The notes below the pieces were generated by a model that saw only the letters and a program-made list of their open reading frames with translations, had not been told where the DNA came from and ran no database searches. The translations under genes were made by a program, and so were the position numbers. 34,200 nucleotides of DNA from CAZLWA01 sp964563165 (GTDB taxonomy: Bacteria > CLD3 > SB21): NCBI GenBank assembly GCA_964563165.1, contig CAZLWA010000015.1, positions 1-34,200 of the forward strand. The letters are read 5' to 3'. This document shows, one piece after another, positions 14,947 to 23,530 of this stretch (positions are counted from its first letter, which is position 1; the number at the start of each line of letters is the position of its first letter).

Positions 14947-14974
14947 AGTCATCAGTCATCAGTTATCAGTAAGA
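14947..14974. repeat. heptamer repeat immediately upstream of atpG
   Basis: Units AGTCATC, AGTCATC, AGTTATC, AGTAAGA in phase. The last unit merges into AAGAGGG, the ribosome binding site of atpG, so changes in the repeat could alter translation of the gamma subunit. Confidence 0.75.
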
Positions 14975-14978
14975 GGGT

Positions 14979-15863
14979 ATGGCCACATTACGCGAAATTA
15001 AGCGCCGGATTGTCAGCGTAAAAAATACGCAAAAGATCACGAAAGCCATGAAGATGGTGGCGGCCGCCAAGCTGCGCCGCGCGCAGGAAAATATCATATC
15101 GGCCCGGCCGTATGCGTACCGCCTGGGAGCTTTGATCAAACACCTGGCCGCCAACGAAACGGCCAAAGAAAATCCGCTCATCCGTCCAAGACCGGTCAAG
15201 AATATATTACTGATTGTCGTGACCGCCGACCGTTCACTCTGCGGTGCGTTTAACAGCAACATTCTGCGCCGGGTCCACCATCTTCTGGACGAGGGATTCA
15301 AACCGTTTCATGAGGCAGGCTGCCTGAAGATCATCACGGCCGGGAAGAAAGGCGACGAGTTTTTTGTAAAACGTCATTTCGACGTCGTCGGGCGATTCTA
15401 CAATTTTTTCAATCACATGACGTTTGCGAATGCGCAGGATATTATCACGGCTTGCGTGAAGGAATTTACCGAATTCCGCGCCGATGAGGTCTACGTGATC
15501 TACAATGAATTCAAATCGGCGCTGCAGCAGAATTTGGTCTTGGAAAAATTGCTTCCGGTCGAGTCGGAAAAAGTAGAAAGCGGAAAGCACCGGTTTACCG
15601 CAACCGACTATCTGTACGAACCGTCGCAGTACGAAATCGTCAATACGCTCGTTCCGAAACATTTGAACGTGCAGATGTGGCGTATTTTACTGGAATCGTT
15701 TGCAGCGGAAATGGGGGCGCGCATGACCGCCATGGAGGCGGCGACTAAAAATGCGGGCGAATTGACGAATAAGCTGACGTTGTTCTACAACCGTGCGCGG
15801 CAGGCGGCGATCACGAAGGAAATTCTGGAAGTGGTCAGCGGCGCTGAGGCGCTGCAGAAGTAG
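14979..15863 (+). CDS. atpG: F0F1 ATP synthase subunit gamma
   Basis: The 294-residue central shaft subunit. The N-terminal coiled coil is MATLREIKRRIVSVKNTQKITKAMKMVAAAKLRRAQ in family-consensus form, VTADRSLCGAFNSNI is the conserved core block, and the C-terminal helix SEMxARM-like AAEMGARMTAMEAATKNAGE is complete. Start is ATG at 14979 with AAGAGGG ahead. Residues about 190-215 include a small insertion (PVESEKVESGKHRF). It is separated from atpA by the two lipoprotein genes. Confidence 0.96.
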   Translation: MATLREIKRRIVSVKNTQKITKAMKMVAAAKLRRAQENIISARPYAYRLGALIKHLAANETAKENPLIRPRPVKNILLIVVTADRSLCGAFNSNILRRVHHLLDEGFKPFHEAGCLKIITAGKKGDEFFVKRHFDVVGRFYNFFNHMTFANAQDIITACVKEFTEFRADEVYVIYNEFKSALQQNLVLEKLLPVESEKVESGKHRFTATDYLYEPSQYEIVNTLVPKHLNVQMWRILLESFAAEMGARMTAMEAATKNAGELTNKLTLFYNRARQAAITKEILEVVSGAEALQK

Positions 15864-15936
15864 AACCTTGAAGCGCACACGTGCCGGAATGGAAAATTTT
15901 AGAAAATGAGAATAGATTAACAAGGAAATTGTAATC

Positions 15937-17331
15937 ATGAATAAGGGTAAAATTGTCCAGATCATCGGAGCGGTAGTGGACGTGGAGTATGCCGATGGCA
16001 CGCTGCCAAAAATTCTGAATGCGAATACGGTAAAACGGCCGGACGGTTCTAATCTTGTCGTGGAAGTACAACAGCATTTGGGCGAGAATCGGGTACGCAC
16101 CGTGGCGATGGATTCGACGGACGGTCTGGTGCGGGGAATGGAAGTGATCGATACCGGTGCGCCGATCATGGTGCCCGTCGGCACCGAAGTGCTCGGGCGT
16201 TTGATCAATATTATCGGCGAGACGATCGACAACAAAGGCCCTATCACTACCGGCAAGCGGTATCCGATCCACCGTTCTGCCCCGCCGCTCAGTGAACTGA
16301 CCACGAAGAGTGAAATGTTTGAAACGGGAATCAAAGTGATCGATCTGATCGAACCTTACATGCGCGGCGGCAAGACGGGACTGTTCGGCGGCGCAGGCGT
16401 GGGCAAAACGGTGATCATTCAGGAACTCATTAATAATATCGCGAAACAGCACGGAGGCTACTCCGTGTTTGCCGGCGTCGGCGAACGGACCCGCGAAGGT
16501 AATGATCTCTATTACGAAATGATAGAATCGGGCGTTATTGACAAAACGGCGCTCGTATTCGGCCAGATGAATGAACCGCCCGGAGCGCGTCAGCGTGTGG
16601 GATTAACGGCACTCACGATGGCGGAATACTTTCGCGATGAAGAAGGGCGTGATGTACTCTTATTCATTGACAATATTTTCCGTTTCACGCAAGCCGGATC
16701 GGAAGTATCCGCGCTTCTCGGACGTATGCCTTCCGCCGTGGGGTATCAGCCGAACCTAGCAACGGAAATGGGTGAATTACAGGAACGCATCACCTCGACC
16801 AAGAAAGGATCTATTACATCCGTGCAGGCCATCTACGTTCCGGCGGACGATCTCACGGATCCCGCGCCGGCAACGGCTTTCGCGCACTTGGATGCCACGA
16901 CGGTGCTCTCGCGCGCCATTTCGGAAATGGGAATTTACCCTGCAGTGGACCCGCTGGATTCCACTTCGCGTATCCTGGATCCACAAATCGTCGGCCAGGA
17001 ACATTACGACGCTGCAAAGCATGTGCAGGAAATTTTGCAGAAGAACAAAGATTTACAGGATATTATTGCCATCCTTGGTATGGATGAATTGTCCGACGAA
17101 GATAAGATCGTCGTATCGCGTGCACGTAAGATTCAGCGTTTCTTGTCCCAGCCTTTCTTCGTCGCGCAGGAATTCACCGGTACACCGGGACGCTACGTAA
17201 AAAAAGAAGATAGCATTGCCGGTTTCAATGCGATCGTCAACGGTGAAATGGACGAACTGCCGGAGCAGGCGTTCTGGATGGTAGGCACCATCGATGAAGC
17301 CGAGGAAAAAGCCGCGAAGATGCGCGGATAA
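15937..17331 (+). CDS. atpD: F0F1 ATP synthase subunit beta
   Basis: The 464-residue catalytic subunit. P-loop GGAGVGKTVIIQEL, catalytic Glu in VGERTREGNDLYYEM, Walker B DVLLFIDNIFRFTQAGSEVSALLGRMPSAVGYQP, and the DELSDED C-terminal domain that contacts epsilon are all present. Length is normal. AAGGAAATT precedes the ATG. In many Bacteroidota atpD and atpC are in a separate operon; here they follow atpG directly. Confidence 0.98.
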   Translation: MNKGKIVQIIGAVVDVEYADGTLPKILNANTVKRPDGSNLVVEVQQHLGENRVRTVAMDSTDGLVRGMEVIDTGAPIMVPVGTEVLGRLINIIGETIDNKGPITTGKRYPIHRSAPPLSELTTKSEMFETGIKVIDLIEPYMRGGKTGLFGGAGVGKTVIIQELINNIAKQHGGYSVFAGVGERTREGNDLYYEMIESGVIDKTALVFGQMNEPPGARQRVGLTALTMAEYFRDEEGRDVLLFIDNIFRFTQAGSEVSALLGRMPSAVGYQPNLATEMGELQERITSTKKGSITSVQAIYVPADDLTDPAPATAFAHLDATTVLSRAISEMGIYPAVDPLDSTSRILDPQIVGQEHYDAAKHVQEILQKNKDLQDIIAILGMDELSDEDKIVVSRARKIQRFLSQPFFVAQEFTGTPGRYVKKEDSIAGFNAIVNGEMDELPEQAFWMVGTIDEAEEKAAKMRG

Positions 17332-17366
17332 CCGTATCGAATTACCAAGGCGGGGCTTAAAGAATC

Positions 17367-17789
17367 ATGGAAAAAAATTTTCATCTTGAAATCATTACAC
17401 CGCGGCAAATCGTGTATCAGGGCGAAGTCATTGATTTTGCCGCACCCGGCGCCGACGGCAGCTTTGAAGTTTTGAAAAATCACACGGCCTTCATTTCTTC
17501 GATCCGTGTCGGCGAAATTCGTTTGCGCCACACCGATGGGTATGACGAATACTATGCAACCAGCGGCGGGTTTGTTGAAGTGAATAATAATAAAGTCATA
17601 TTTCTTGCCGAGTCGTGCGAGAAGGGCTCGGAGATCGACGTCACGCGGGCGAAACAAGCGCATGAGCGGGCACTGAAACGCCTCGAGGACCGCTCGAATT
17701 TTGATCCCGAGCAGGCGACGCAGGCGCTGCAGCGCGCGACCAACCGCCTCCGGATTGTGGAGAAGCGTCTCAAAAATCACACCGCATGA
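17367..17789 (+). CDS. atpC: F0F1 ATP synthase subunit epsilon
   Basis: The 140-residue subunit has the N-terminal beta sandwich (FHLEIITPRQIVYQGEVIDFAAPGADGSFEVLKNHTAFISSIRVGEIRL) and a C-terminal two-helix region (DVTRAKQAHERALKRLEDRSN, QATQALQRATNRLRIVEK) that can act as an inhibitory arm. It is the last gene of the operon, followed by a terminator 30 bases on. Confidence 0.95.
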   Translation: MEKNFHLEIITPRQIVYQGEVIDFAAPGADGSFEVLKNHTAFISSIRVGEIRLRHTDGYDEYYATSGGFVEVNNNKVIFLAESCEKGSEIDVTRAKQAHERALKRLEDRSNFDPEQATQALQRATNRLRIVEKRLKNHTA

Positions 17790-17819
17790 TTATTTTTTAT
17801 TGTCGGCCGGAAATAGAGA

Positions 17820-17850
17820 CCCTGCAATTGTTTTTGCGGGGTTTTCTTAT
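17820..17850 (+). terminator. rho-independent terminator of the atp operon
   Basis: CCCTGCAA and TTGCGGGG form an eight-pair stem (one G-T pair) with a six-base loop, followed by TTTTCTTATTT. Its position directly after atpC marks the end of the operon. Confidence 0.8.
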
Positions 17851-17966
17851 TTGCGCCCGCGCACGGATTCGGCCGCCCCGCGTCAAAAACACCCAAGATA
17901 AAACTTGCAAAACTCTGGAAATTTACTGAGTTTTCATTAAAACGTTCTACCCAACACGTTCTTTAT

Positions 17967-19130
17967 ATGCATAGAAGAAATTTTATCAAAATCATGACGA
18001 CGGCCGGAGTTGCAGTCACATTTTCCGGAATGGATACAAGCTGCAAGGGCAGGCAGACGGCGTACGAAGCGTGGGAACCCGATAAGGAAGGGTTGTCTTA
18101 CGATGATTTCCGGTTGAAGATGTTGTCTTATGCGATCCTGGCGCCGAATCCGCATAATAAGCAGCCATGGCGGATCGACCTTCGTGAAAAAAATAGTATG
18201 ACGCTGTATATCGATCCCGAAAGGTTACTCCCGATGACCGACCCGTTACACAGGCAGATCTATATCGGACAAGGGACATTTCTTGAAACATTGAACATCG
18301 CGGCGAAAGAATTCGGTTACGATCCGGCGATTCAATTGTTTCCGGAAGGAGTCGACGCTGTGGAAAAAACCGGCAAACTGCCGGTGGCCGTCATCCGGTT
18401 TGTTAGGGCAGAAGAAAAACACGAGCGGGAATCTAAAGATTACCTTTTTGGAGAAATACGAAATCGCGCTACAAATCGCCGAGAGTATAACGATGTTCCG
18501 GTGACGAGCGGGGAGATCGAATCGCTCAATAAAAGCTACGATGGAGCAGCTTATCCGTTCCAAATTATCACGGATACGGAACGGATTAAGGCGATCGCCG
18601 ATCTGATGACGGATGCGATGAAAATAGAAACTTATCTGGATCGAACCCATTCAGAAACGGTCGCCATGATACGATTCAATGATGAGGAAGTGGCAAAATA
18701 CCGTGACGGGTTTGGCTATGCCAATATAGGCGTGATCGGAATTACAAAATTCTTCGCGGAAACTTTCGCCGGACGCAGTAAGGCATTCGGGGATTCATTC
18801 AAAGAAAAATCTGTGAGTGCCACGAGCGGCATGACCCATTCGGCCAAAGCATTCGGGATCATCTTCTCAAAAGAAAATAGCAGGATCGATCAGGTGGAAA
18901 TTGGCCGCCGGTATGCGAGAGTTCATCTGACGGCAACGCAGTTGGGCCTCGCGATGCACCCGATGAGTCAGATTTTACAGGAATATGATGAGATGTCGAA
19001 ACTTCAAAAAAACTTTAAAGAAGTGATTGGCTCGGATGACCGGATTCCTCAGATGCTTTTCAGGATCGGACGCGCCGACGCCGCACCGCACTCACCGCGC
19101 CGTGTTATAACCGATTATCTTAAAAGTTGA
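17967..19130 (+). CDS. Acg-type nitroreductase-like FMN protein with Tat signal
   Basis: The 387-residue protein starts with a twin-arginine motif (MHRRNFIKIMTTAGVAVTFSG) suggesting folded export. The body resembles the Acg-family double nitroreductase fold: LSYAILAPNPHNKQPWRIDL is the typical first FMN-contact block ('A..APS.HN.QPW.F'), RNRATNRREYNDVPV the second, and VEIGRRYARVHLTATQLGLAMHPMSQIL the late block. Many Acg proteins bind FMN tightly and act as flavin stores or reductases; substrate unknown. It is monocistronic between the atp terminator and the convergent metalloprotease gene. No strong ribosome binding site is visible. Confidence 0.8.
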   Translation: MHRRNFIKIMTTAGVAVTFSGMDTSCKGRQTAYEAWEPDKEGLSYDDFRLKMLSYAILAPNPHNKQPWRIDLREKNSMTLYIDPERLLPMTDPLHRQIYIGQGTFLETLNIAAKEFGYDPAIQLFPEGVDAVEKTGKLPVAVIRFVRAEEKHERESKDYLFGEIRNRATNRREYNDVPVTSGEIESLNKSYDGAAYPFQIITDTERIKAIADLMTDAMKIETYLDRTHSETVAMIRFNDEEVAKYRDGFGYANIGVIGITKFFAETFAGRSKAFGDSFKEKSVSATSGMTHSAKAFGIIFSKENSRIDQVEIGRRYARVHLTATQLGLAMHPMSQILQEYDEMSKLQKNFKEVIGSDDRIPQMLFRIGRADAAPHSPRRVITDYLKS

Positions 19131-19196
19131 GGCCGGAATCGGAAAACTGCCACGTTCGTATTCCAATTATTTATTTTTTCCGGAATCTTGGTTGCG

Positions 19197-20939
19197 CTAA
19201 CGCACAATGGCAATTTTCCCCATCTCCTTAAATCCGTCTGCAGTGAACTTGTAAATATAAACTCCGCTTGGAAGCGGGTTTCCTCCTGCGTCTCTTCCAT
19301 TCCATCGCAGACTTGATTCCACGGCGCCATCGTGCGATCCCGCAGACACGGTTCCGTAATCCAAACGGCGAACGAGTTTTCCTGATATGGAATACACATC
19401 AATTCGAACCTCAGAATCGGTCAATAAGCGGAATCGCCAGTTAATTTCCGGTACCTCTTTCAAAACTAATGGATTCGGATAAAAACCGACCGTGCTGTTG
19501 GCCTTGAGGTTTAATGAGTATTGATACGTGCCGTTGATTATACCGGGTATTTGGACGTTTGCGACAATGGCGGTCAACGTATCGCCCTGGACTAAATTGT
19601 TCACGCTGATCCTCCCGCCGCCCGGATGATGCGTAATATTTTTCTTGCCGGAAACCGCATTGGTCACGACGGTTATGATATCGAAATAATTGGCAGAGAC
19701 ATCGGATGTGAAATTGAGTGAATAGTTTTCATAACCGCCGGTTATAAAGCTGTAATAATTTGCCGCCAGATTCGTAAGCGTTTTCGACAGCACCGTGTCT
19801 GTCAATCCGGTTTTTACAGCCAGTTTGATTGCCGGATAGTAGAGGGCTTCGGGATAGAAGTTAACGCTGTCCGCACGCGCCCGCGTAAAATAATTCCATA
19901 CCGAAAATTCTCCGGACGCTTCGGATAGATCGGAACCGGTTTCCGACTGCAGCGCATCGTTAATGGAATTGACCGCATTGCGTGTCGGCATATTTTCCCA
20001 CGATTTCCGAATTACATTGTTTCCGTAGTGTTTTGCGATAAAATGGTTCCACACGCAGGCGCCGTACTCATGGCTGCCGTTGAAGGTATTGAGGGATTGA
20101 TCGGCTTGATTAAAAAAAACAGGCAGGTAAGCGTAATAGTCATTGACCTCGGTATACACGACGTCTTCCATCCATGTGGAAGTTATCTCGTAATACCATC
20201 CTTCCGTGCCATACGTATAAACATAAGAAAGCTGAATGGCGTGATGAAATTCATGCGCGCATGTCACGCGCAAAGCGTCGTATCCGTGTGTGTAAAAACC
20301 CGAACCGTAATTTGAATTGACATGGATCTCACTGGTATAGGCGTTCGGATCGGATGGATTGGGGTTCAAGGGTACGGTGTATCCGTAGTCGGGCATGGTT
20401 TCGATAAACACTTCGAAATAGCCGTTGATGGAAAATCCGATGGGCTCACGATAGCCCAGCGTGTCTACTTCGGTTCGATAAGCTTTTTCGAAGGCCTTGC
20501 CGGTTTCTTCGACCCAATCCCGGATCCCGTTGCCATTGGTATCCAAAGCGGGAACGGCGTCTACTCCGGTCGTATCATAGTTGATCCTAAATAACTTAGT
20601 TTGTGCATGGGATACAAATGAATAATTGTAAATAGTTTGAGATACGGTCTTCGCTATTCGGAAATTTTCATTCGGGTGAGTTTTCTGATAGCTATGAATT
20701 TCCACGGCTGCGCCAAATCCGCATTTAACGGGCGTTGACGAGACGTAATCGGACGGGAGCGGCTCACCACGAAGCATTTTCAATTTCAATTTGATCGCAT
20801 CCGATTCGCTTAATTTTCCGGATTTCTGCGCCTCGTCAATTTTAACGACGGAATTCTTCTCCGTTTGGGCGAAGAGCGTGTTCCCGGCAAGGGAAAGCAC
20901 AACAAAAAACAAAAGATGTTTCATGCAGGATATTTTCAT
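19197..20939 (-). CDS. secreted zinc metalloprotease with C-terminal FlgD/T9SS-like domain
   Basis: The 580-residue protein has a signal peptide ending LFAQ (about residue 25). A calcium-type loop DTNGNGIRD (133-141) precedes the catalytic motif AHEFHHAIQ, with the HExxH core at residues 229-233; Glu251 in WYYEITSTWMED is a candidate third ligand. This arrangement resembles the MXAN_6640-type metalloproteases. The C-terminal about 90 residues (VRIDVYSISGKLVRRL ... WNGRDAGGNPLPSGVYIYKFTADG ... MGKIAIVR) form a FlgD-like/type IX sorting domain, implying export to the surface. It starts 12 bases after the metal ABC permease gene, as the last gene of that operon, which may secure its zinc supply. 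Confidence 0.87.
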   Translation of the reverse strand: MKISCMKHLLFFVVLSLAGNTLFAQTEKNSVVKIDEAQKSGKLSESDAIKLKLKMLRGEPLPSDYVSSTPVKCGFGAAVEIHSYQKTHPNENFRIAKTVSQTIYNYSFVSHAQTKLFRINYDTTGVDAVPALDTNGNGIRDWVEETGKAFEKAYRTEVDTLGYREPIGFSINGYFEVFIETMPDYGYTVPLNPNPSDPNAYTSEIHVNSNYGSGFYTHGYDALRVTCAHEFHHAIQLSYVYTYGTEGWYYEITSTWMEDVVYTEVNDYYAYLPVFFNQADQSLNTFNGSHEYGACVWNHFIAKHYGNNVIRKSWENMPTRNAVNSINDALQSETGSDLSEASGEFSVWNYFTRARADSVNFYPEALYYPAIKLAVKTGLTDTVLSKTLTNLAANYYSFITGGYENYSLNFTSDVSANYFDIITVVTNAVSGKKNITHHPGGGRISVNNLVQGDTLTAIVANVQIPGIINGTYQYSLNLKANSTVGFYPNPLVLKEVPEINWRFRLLTDSEVRIDVYSISGKLVRRLDYGTVSAGSHDGAVESSLRWNGRDAGGNPLPSGVYIYKFTADGFKEMGKIAIVR

Positions 20940-20951
20940 ATTTTTTATCTG

Positions 20952-21776
20952 TCAGAAAGTAAACAATTGCCGCGACTTATTAAAGATAAAACTGATAAAA
21001 AGGATCACGGACATCACCGCAACGATGGTCGGCCCCGAAGGAAAGTCCTGAGTAAATGAAAGGTAAAGTCCCGTCGGAATGGATATCACCGACGTCAATA
21101 CCGAAAGAATGAATATCCGCTTCATTTTTTCCGTCAGCATGATGGCGACGATCGGGGGGATCACCAGCAATCCGAACACCAGCAAAATTCCTGCGGATTT
21201 TACCGCCAGGGATATCAATATGCCGACCGTAATATAAAAGACAATATTCCAGACTTGAGGCCGGTATCCGAGTGTTTCAGCCATTTCCGGATCGAAGGAA
21301 ATGAACAGGAATTCTTTGTAGAAGATCAGATGAATACCGCCCAGGATGATCAGGGTAGCAAGCAGTACATAGATCTGATCCGGCGTGATCGTCAAGATAT
21401 TTCCGAACAGCAGCCCCATAAGATCCGCATCGCCGCGCGGATGCTTGGACAATAGCAATATCGAGCCCGCGGATGCCATTGTGTAACCCAGCGCCAGCGT
21501 ACTGTCCTGCGGAATGGTTTTTGATTGCAGGTTGTAGCCAAATATAAGCACGCCCATCAGCGTCAAACCCAATGCCGACAAAACCGGATCGATGCCGAAA
21601 AGAATGCCGACGGCAAAGCCGGAAGACGAGATCTGCGCCAGGGAAGCGCCTACGAAGACGATACGCCGCAGAACGATGTACACGCCGATGAAGGAACACA
21701 TGATACCCACGAGCAGGCCCGTAATGAGCGCGTGACGCATGAAATCAATTTCAAATATGGTGACGACCGGTTCCAT
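20952..21776 (-). CDS. znuB: zinc/manganese ABC transporter permease
   Basis: The 274-residue membrane protein belongs to the ABC-3 permease family. Typical stretches are GLLVGIMCSFIGVYIVLRRIVFVGASLAQISSSGFAVG near the N-terminus and SAGILLVFGLLVIPPIVAIMLTEKMKR with the conserved 'P.A.A..L' region; about eight membrane helices are predicted. It imports divalent metal released by the binding protein. Its start codon overlaps the ATPase stop codon by one base (TAATG), showing translational coupling. Zinc rather than manganese is favoured by the neighbours but not proven. Confidence 0.88.
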   Translation of the reverse strand: MEPVVTIFEIDFMRHALITGLLVGIMCSFIGVYIVLRRIVFVGASLAQISSSGFAVGILFGIDPVLSALGLTLMGVLIFGYNLQSKTIPQDSTLALGYTMASAGSILLLSKHPRGDADLMGLLFGNILTITPDQIYVLLATLIILGGIHLIFYKEFLFISFDPEMAETLGYRPQVWNIVFYITVGILISLAVKSAGILLVFGLLVIPPIVAIMLTEKMKRIFILSVLTSVISIPTGLYLSFTQDFPSGPTIVAVMSVILFISFIFNKSRQLFTF

Positions 21777-22543
21777 TATTTTTCTCCCACGATGATGACA
21801 TGATTTCCGTGAAAATGTTCGACAAAAACCGGCACCTTGTAAATGTTCGACAAATTTGTGTTGGTCAGAATCTCTTCAAGCGAACCTGCCTGGAAATTAT
21901 TATCTTGAACCAGTACTATTTTCTTCACATAATTCGCCACTTCCGTAAGCAAATGGCTTACCATCAGTACGGTAAGGCCGTCCCGATCGTGCAATTCCTG
22001 AATCAGGTCAAGAATGGATTTCTGAGACAGGATGTCCATGCCGTTCGTCGGCTCATCGAGCACAAGTATGCGCGGTCGTGTGACGAGGGCGCGGGCAATC
22101 AACGTACGCTGCTTTTGTCCGCCGGAAAGATTCTTGAACGAATGGGATTCCAAATCCAAAATGCCAACGTGATCCAAGCATTTTTTTGCGAATTCGGTAT
22201 CTTCCTTTTTCGGGCCGCCGAAAAGTCCGATCTTTTTATACGTACCCATCAAGACGACTTCCAGCGCGGTAAACGGAAAAATGCTTTCCAAACGCTCGCG
22301 CTGAGGCACGTAGCCGAAATTCAAAGTATGTTCGTCCTGACTGTAACTCACGTCGCCCCTGAGCGGTTTAAGATTGCCGAGAATCGCACGCAGGAGGGTC
22401 GTCTTACCGGACCCGTTTGGTCCGACCAATCCGACAAAATCATTGTCGAATAAACTCCAATTGATTCCAGAAAGAACAACATGCTTGCCATACCCCAGCG
22501 AGACGTTCTTAAATTCTATTAGCGGTATTTTATTTTCATTCAT
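21776..22543 (-). CDS. znuC: zinc/manganese ABC transporter ATP-binding protein
   Basis: The 255-residue ATPase has Walker A GPNGSGKTT, the Q-loop region FGYVPQRERLESIFPFTALEVV, the signature LSGGQKQR, Walker B ILVLDEPT and the switch His in LMVSHLL. The PFTALEVVLMG block is typical of metal (ABC-3) systems. It starts one base after the binding-protein stop and overlaps the permease start. Confidence 0.9.
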   Translation of the reverse strand: MNENKIPLIEFKNVSLGYGKHVVLSGINWSLFDNDFVGLVGPNGSGKTTLLRAILGNLKPLRGDVSYSQDEHTLNFGYVPQRERLESIFPFTALEVVLMGTYKKIGLFGGPKKEDTEFAKKCLDHVGILDLESHSFKNLSGGQKQRTLIARALVTRPRILVLDEPTNGMDILSQKSILDLIQELHDRDGLTVLMVSHLLTEVANYVKKIVLVQDNNFQAGSLEEILTNTNLSNIYKVPVFVEHFHGNHVIIVGEK

Positions 22544-22544
22544 A

Positions 22545-23438
22545 TTAGCTTCCTGATTTCAGAATGGGTATGATCATTTTTAAATTATAGTCGAAAATAT
22601 CAAAATAATTATACACGCCCTCGATGCCTCCGACTGACGTGGCTAATTTGAGCGCCTTGGCGCCGGTTTCGGCGGCGAGTGAGTTTGGCGCCTGATCGCT
22701 GAAATACGGCTGATAGCCGATCAAATTGACTTTTTCGTCCCTGATCGTGTTGGCCAGTTTAAAAAGATGCGACGGCGTGGGCTCCAAGCCCGGCTTGGGC
22801 TCGATGAACCCGACAATATCGAGGCCGAACGCTTTTGCAAAATAGCGCCAATCGTCATGATACACGACGATTTTGGACCCCTTGATGGATTCGATTTCTT
22901 TCGCCCATCCGCTCATTTTGAAAGCGACCAATTTCTTGAATTCGTCCAAACGCCGGGCGAAATACGGTTTATCTCCGGGAGAGAGTTTGACCAAGCCGGC
23001 ATAAATTTCCTGCGCGATAATAGAGCCGTTATTCGGATCGAGCCAATAATGGGGATTGCCGTACGGATGCACGTCGCCGTAGCTCGCATCCACATTAAAT
23101 GTCGGCACATCGAGTTTGTCGATTTCTTTCGAGCAATCAACTATGAGTAAATCGCTATTACGCGAGCCGTCGATCAGCGGGTCCGCCCATTGGTCCAATC
23201 CCATGCCGATCTTGACGTACATTTGCGCCTTTTTTATTTTCAGCATGTAGCTCGGCAGCACCTCGACGAAGTGAATATTCTGATTGCCACGCGCAATGCT
23301 TGTGGTTTTAACTTTTTCTCCGCCGATCGCATCCGTGATCGACTGCAGATCCGTCGTACTCGTCACTACATTGATCTGTGCGAAAGAGCCGGTAAAAGAA
23401 ATCAGCAAAAACGCGAATGAAAATATTGTAATTTTCAA
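22545..23438 (-). CDS. znuA: zinc/manganese ABC transporter substrate-binding protein
   Basis: The 297-residue cluster A-I binding protein has a clean signal peptide (LKITIFSFAFLLISFTGSFAQ). Metal ligands expected for the family are seen: His in GNQNIHFVEVLPS, His in YGNPHYWLDPNNG, His in VVYHDDWRYFAKAFGL, plus GFIEPKPGLEPTPSHL and QPYFSDQAPNSLAAETGAK of the C-lobe. The start is taken as TTG at 23438 because AAGGA lies seven bases upstream and the signal peptide then begins correctly; an in-frame GTG at 23498 falls inside a heptamer repeat. The acidic/His loop of many ZnuA proteins is absent. Confidence 0.87.
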   Translation of the reverse strand: MKITIFSFAFLLISFTGSFAQINVVTSTTDLQSITDAIGGEKVKTTSIARGNQNIHFVEVLPSYMLKIKKAQMYVKIGMGLDQWADPLIDGSRNSDLLIVDCSKEIDKLDVPTFNVDASYGDVHPYGNPHYWLDPNNGSIIAQEIYAGLVKLSPGDKPYFARRLDEFKKLVAFKMSGWAKEIESIKGSKIVVYHDDWRYFAKAFGLDIVGFIEPKPGLEPTPSHLFKLANTIRDEKVNLIGYQPYFSDQAPNSLAAETGAKALKLATSVGGIEGVYNYFDIFDYNLKMIIPILKSGS

Positions 23439-23488
23439 AGAAATCCTTTTAATGATTACTTTTTTAAAATTTGAACCAGGTATTGTTT

Positions 23489-23530
23489 TACTGATCACTG
23501 ATCACTGTTCACTGATTACTGTTCATTATT
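23489..23530. repeat. heptamer repeat between the barrel gene and the metal-binding protein gene
   Basis: Units TACTGAT, CACTGAT, CACTGTT, CACTGAT, TACTGTT, CATTATT run in phase between two genes of the metal operon. It overlaps the last codons of the barrel gene (stop at 23529-23531) by a base or two and creates a false GTG start for znuA. Confidence 0.75.
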
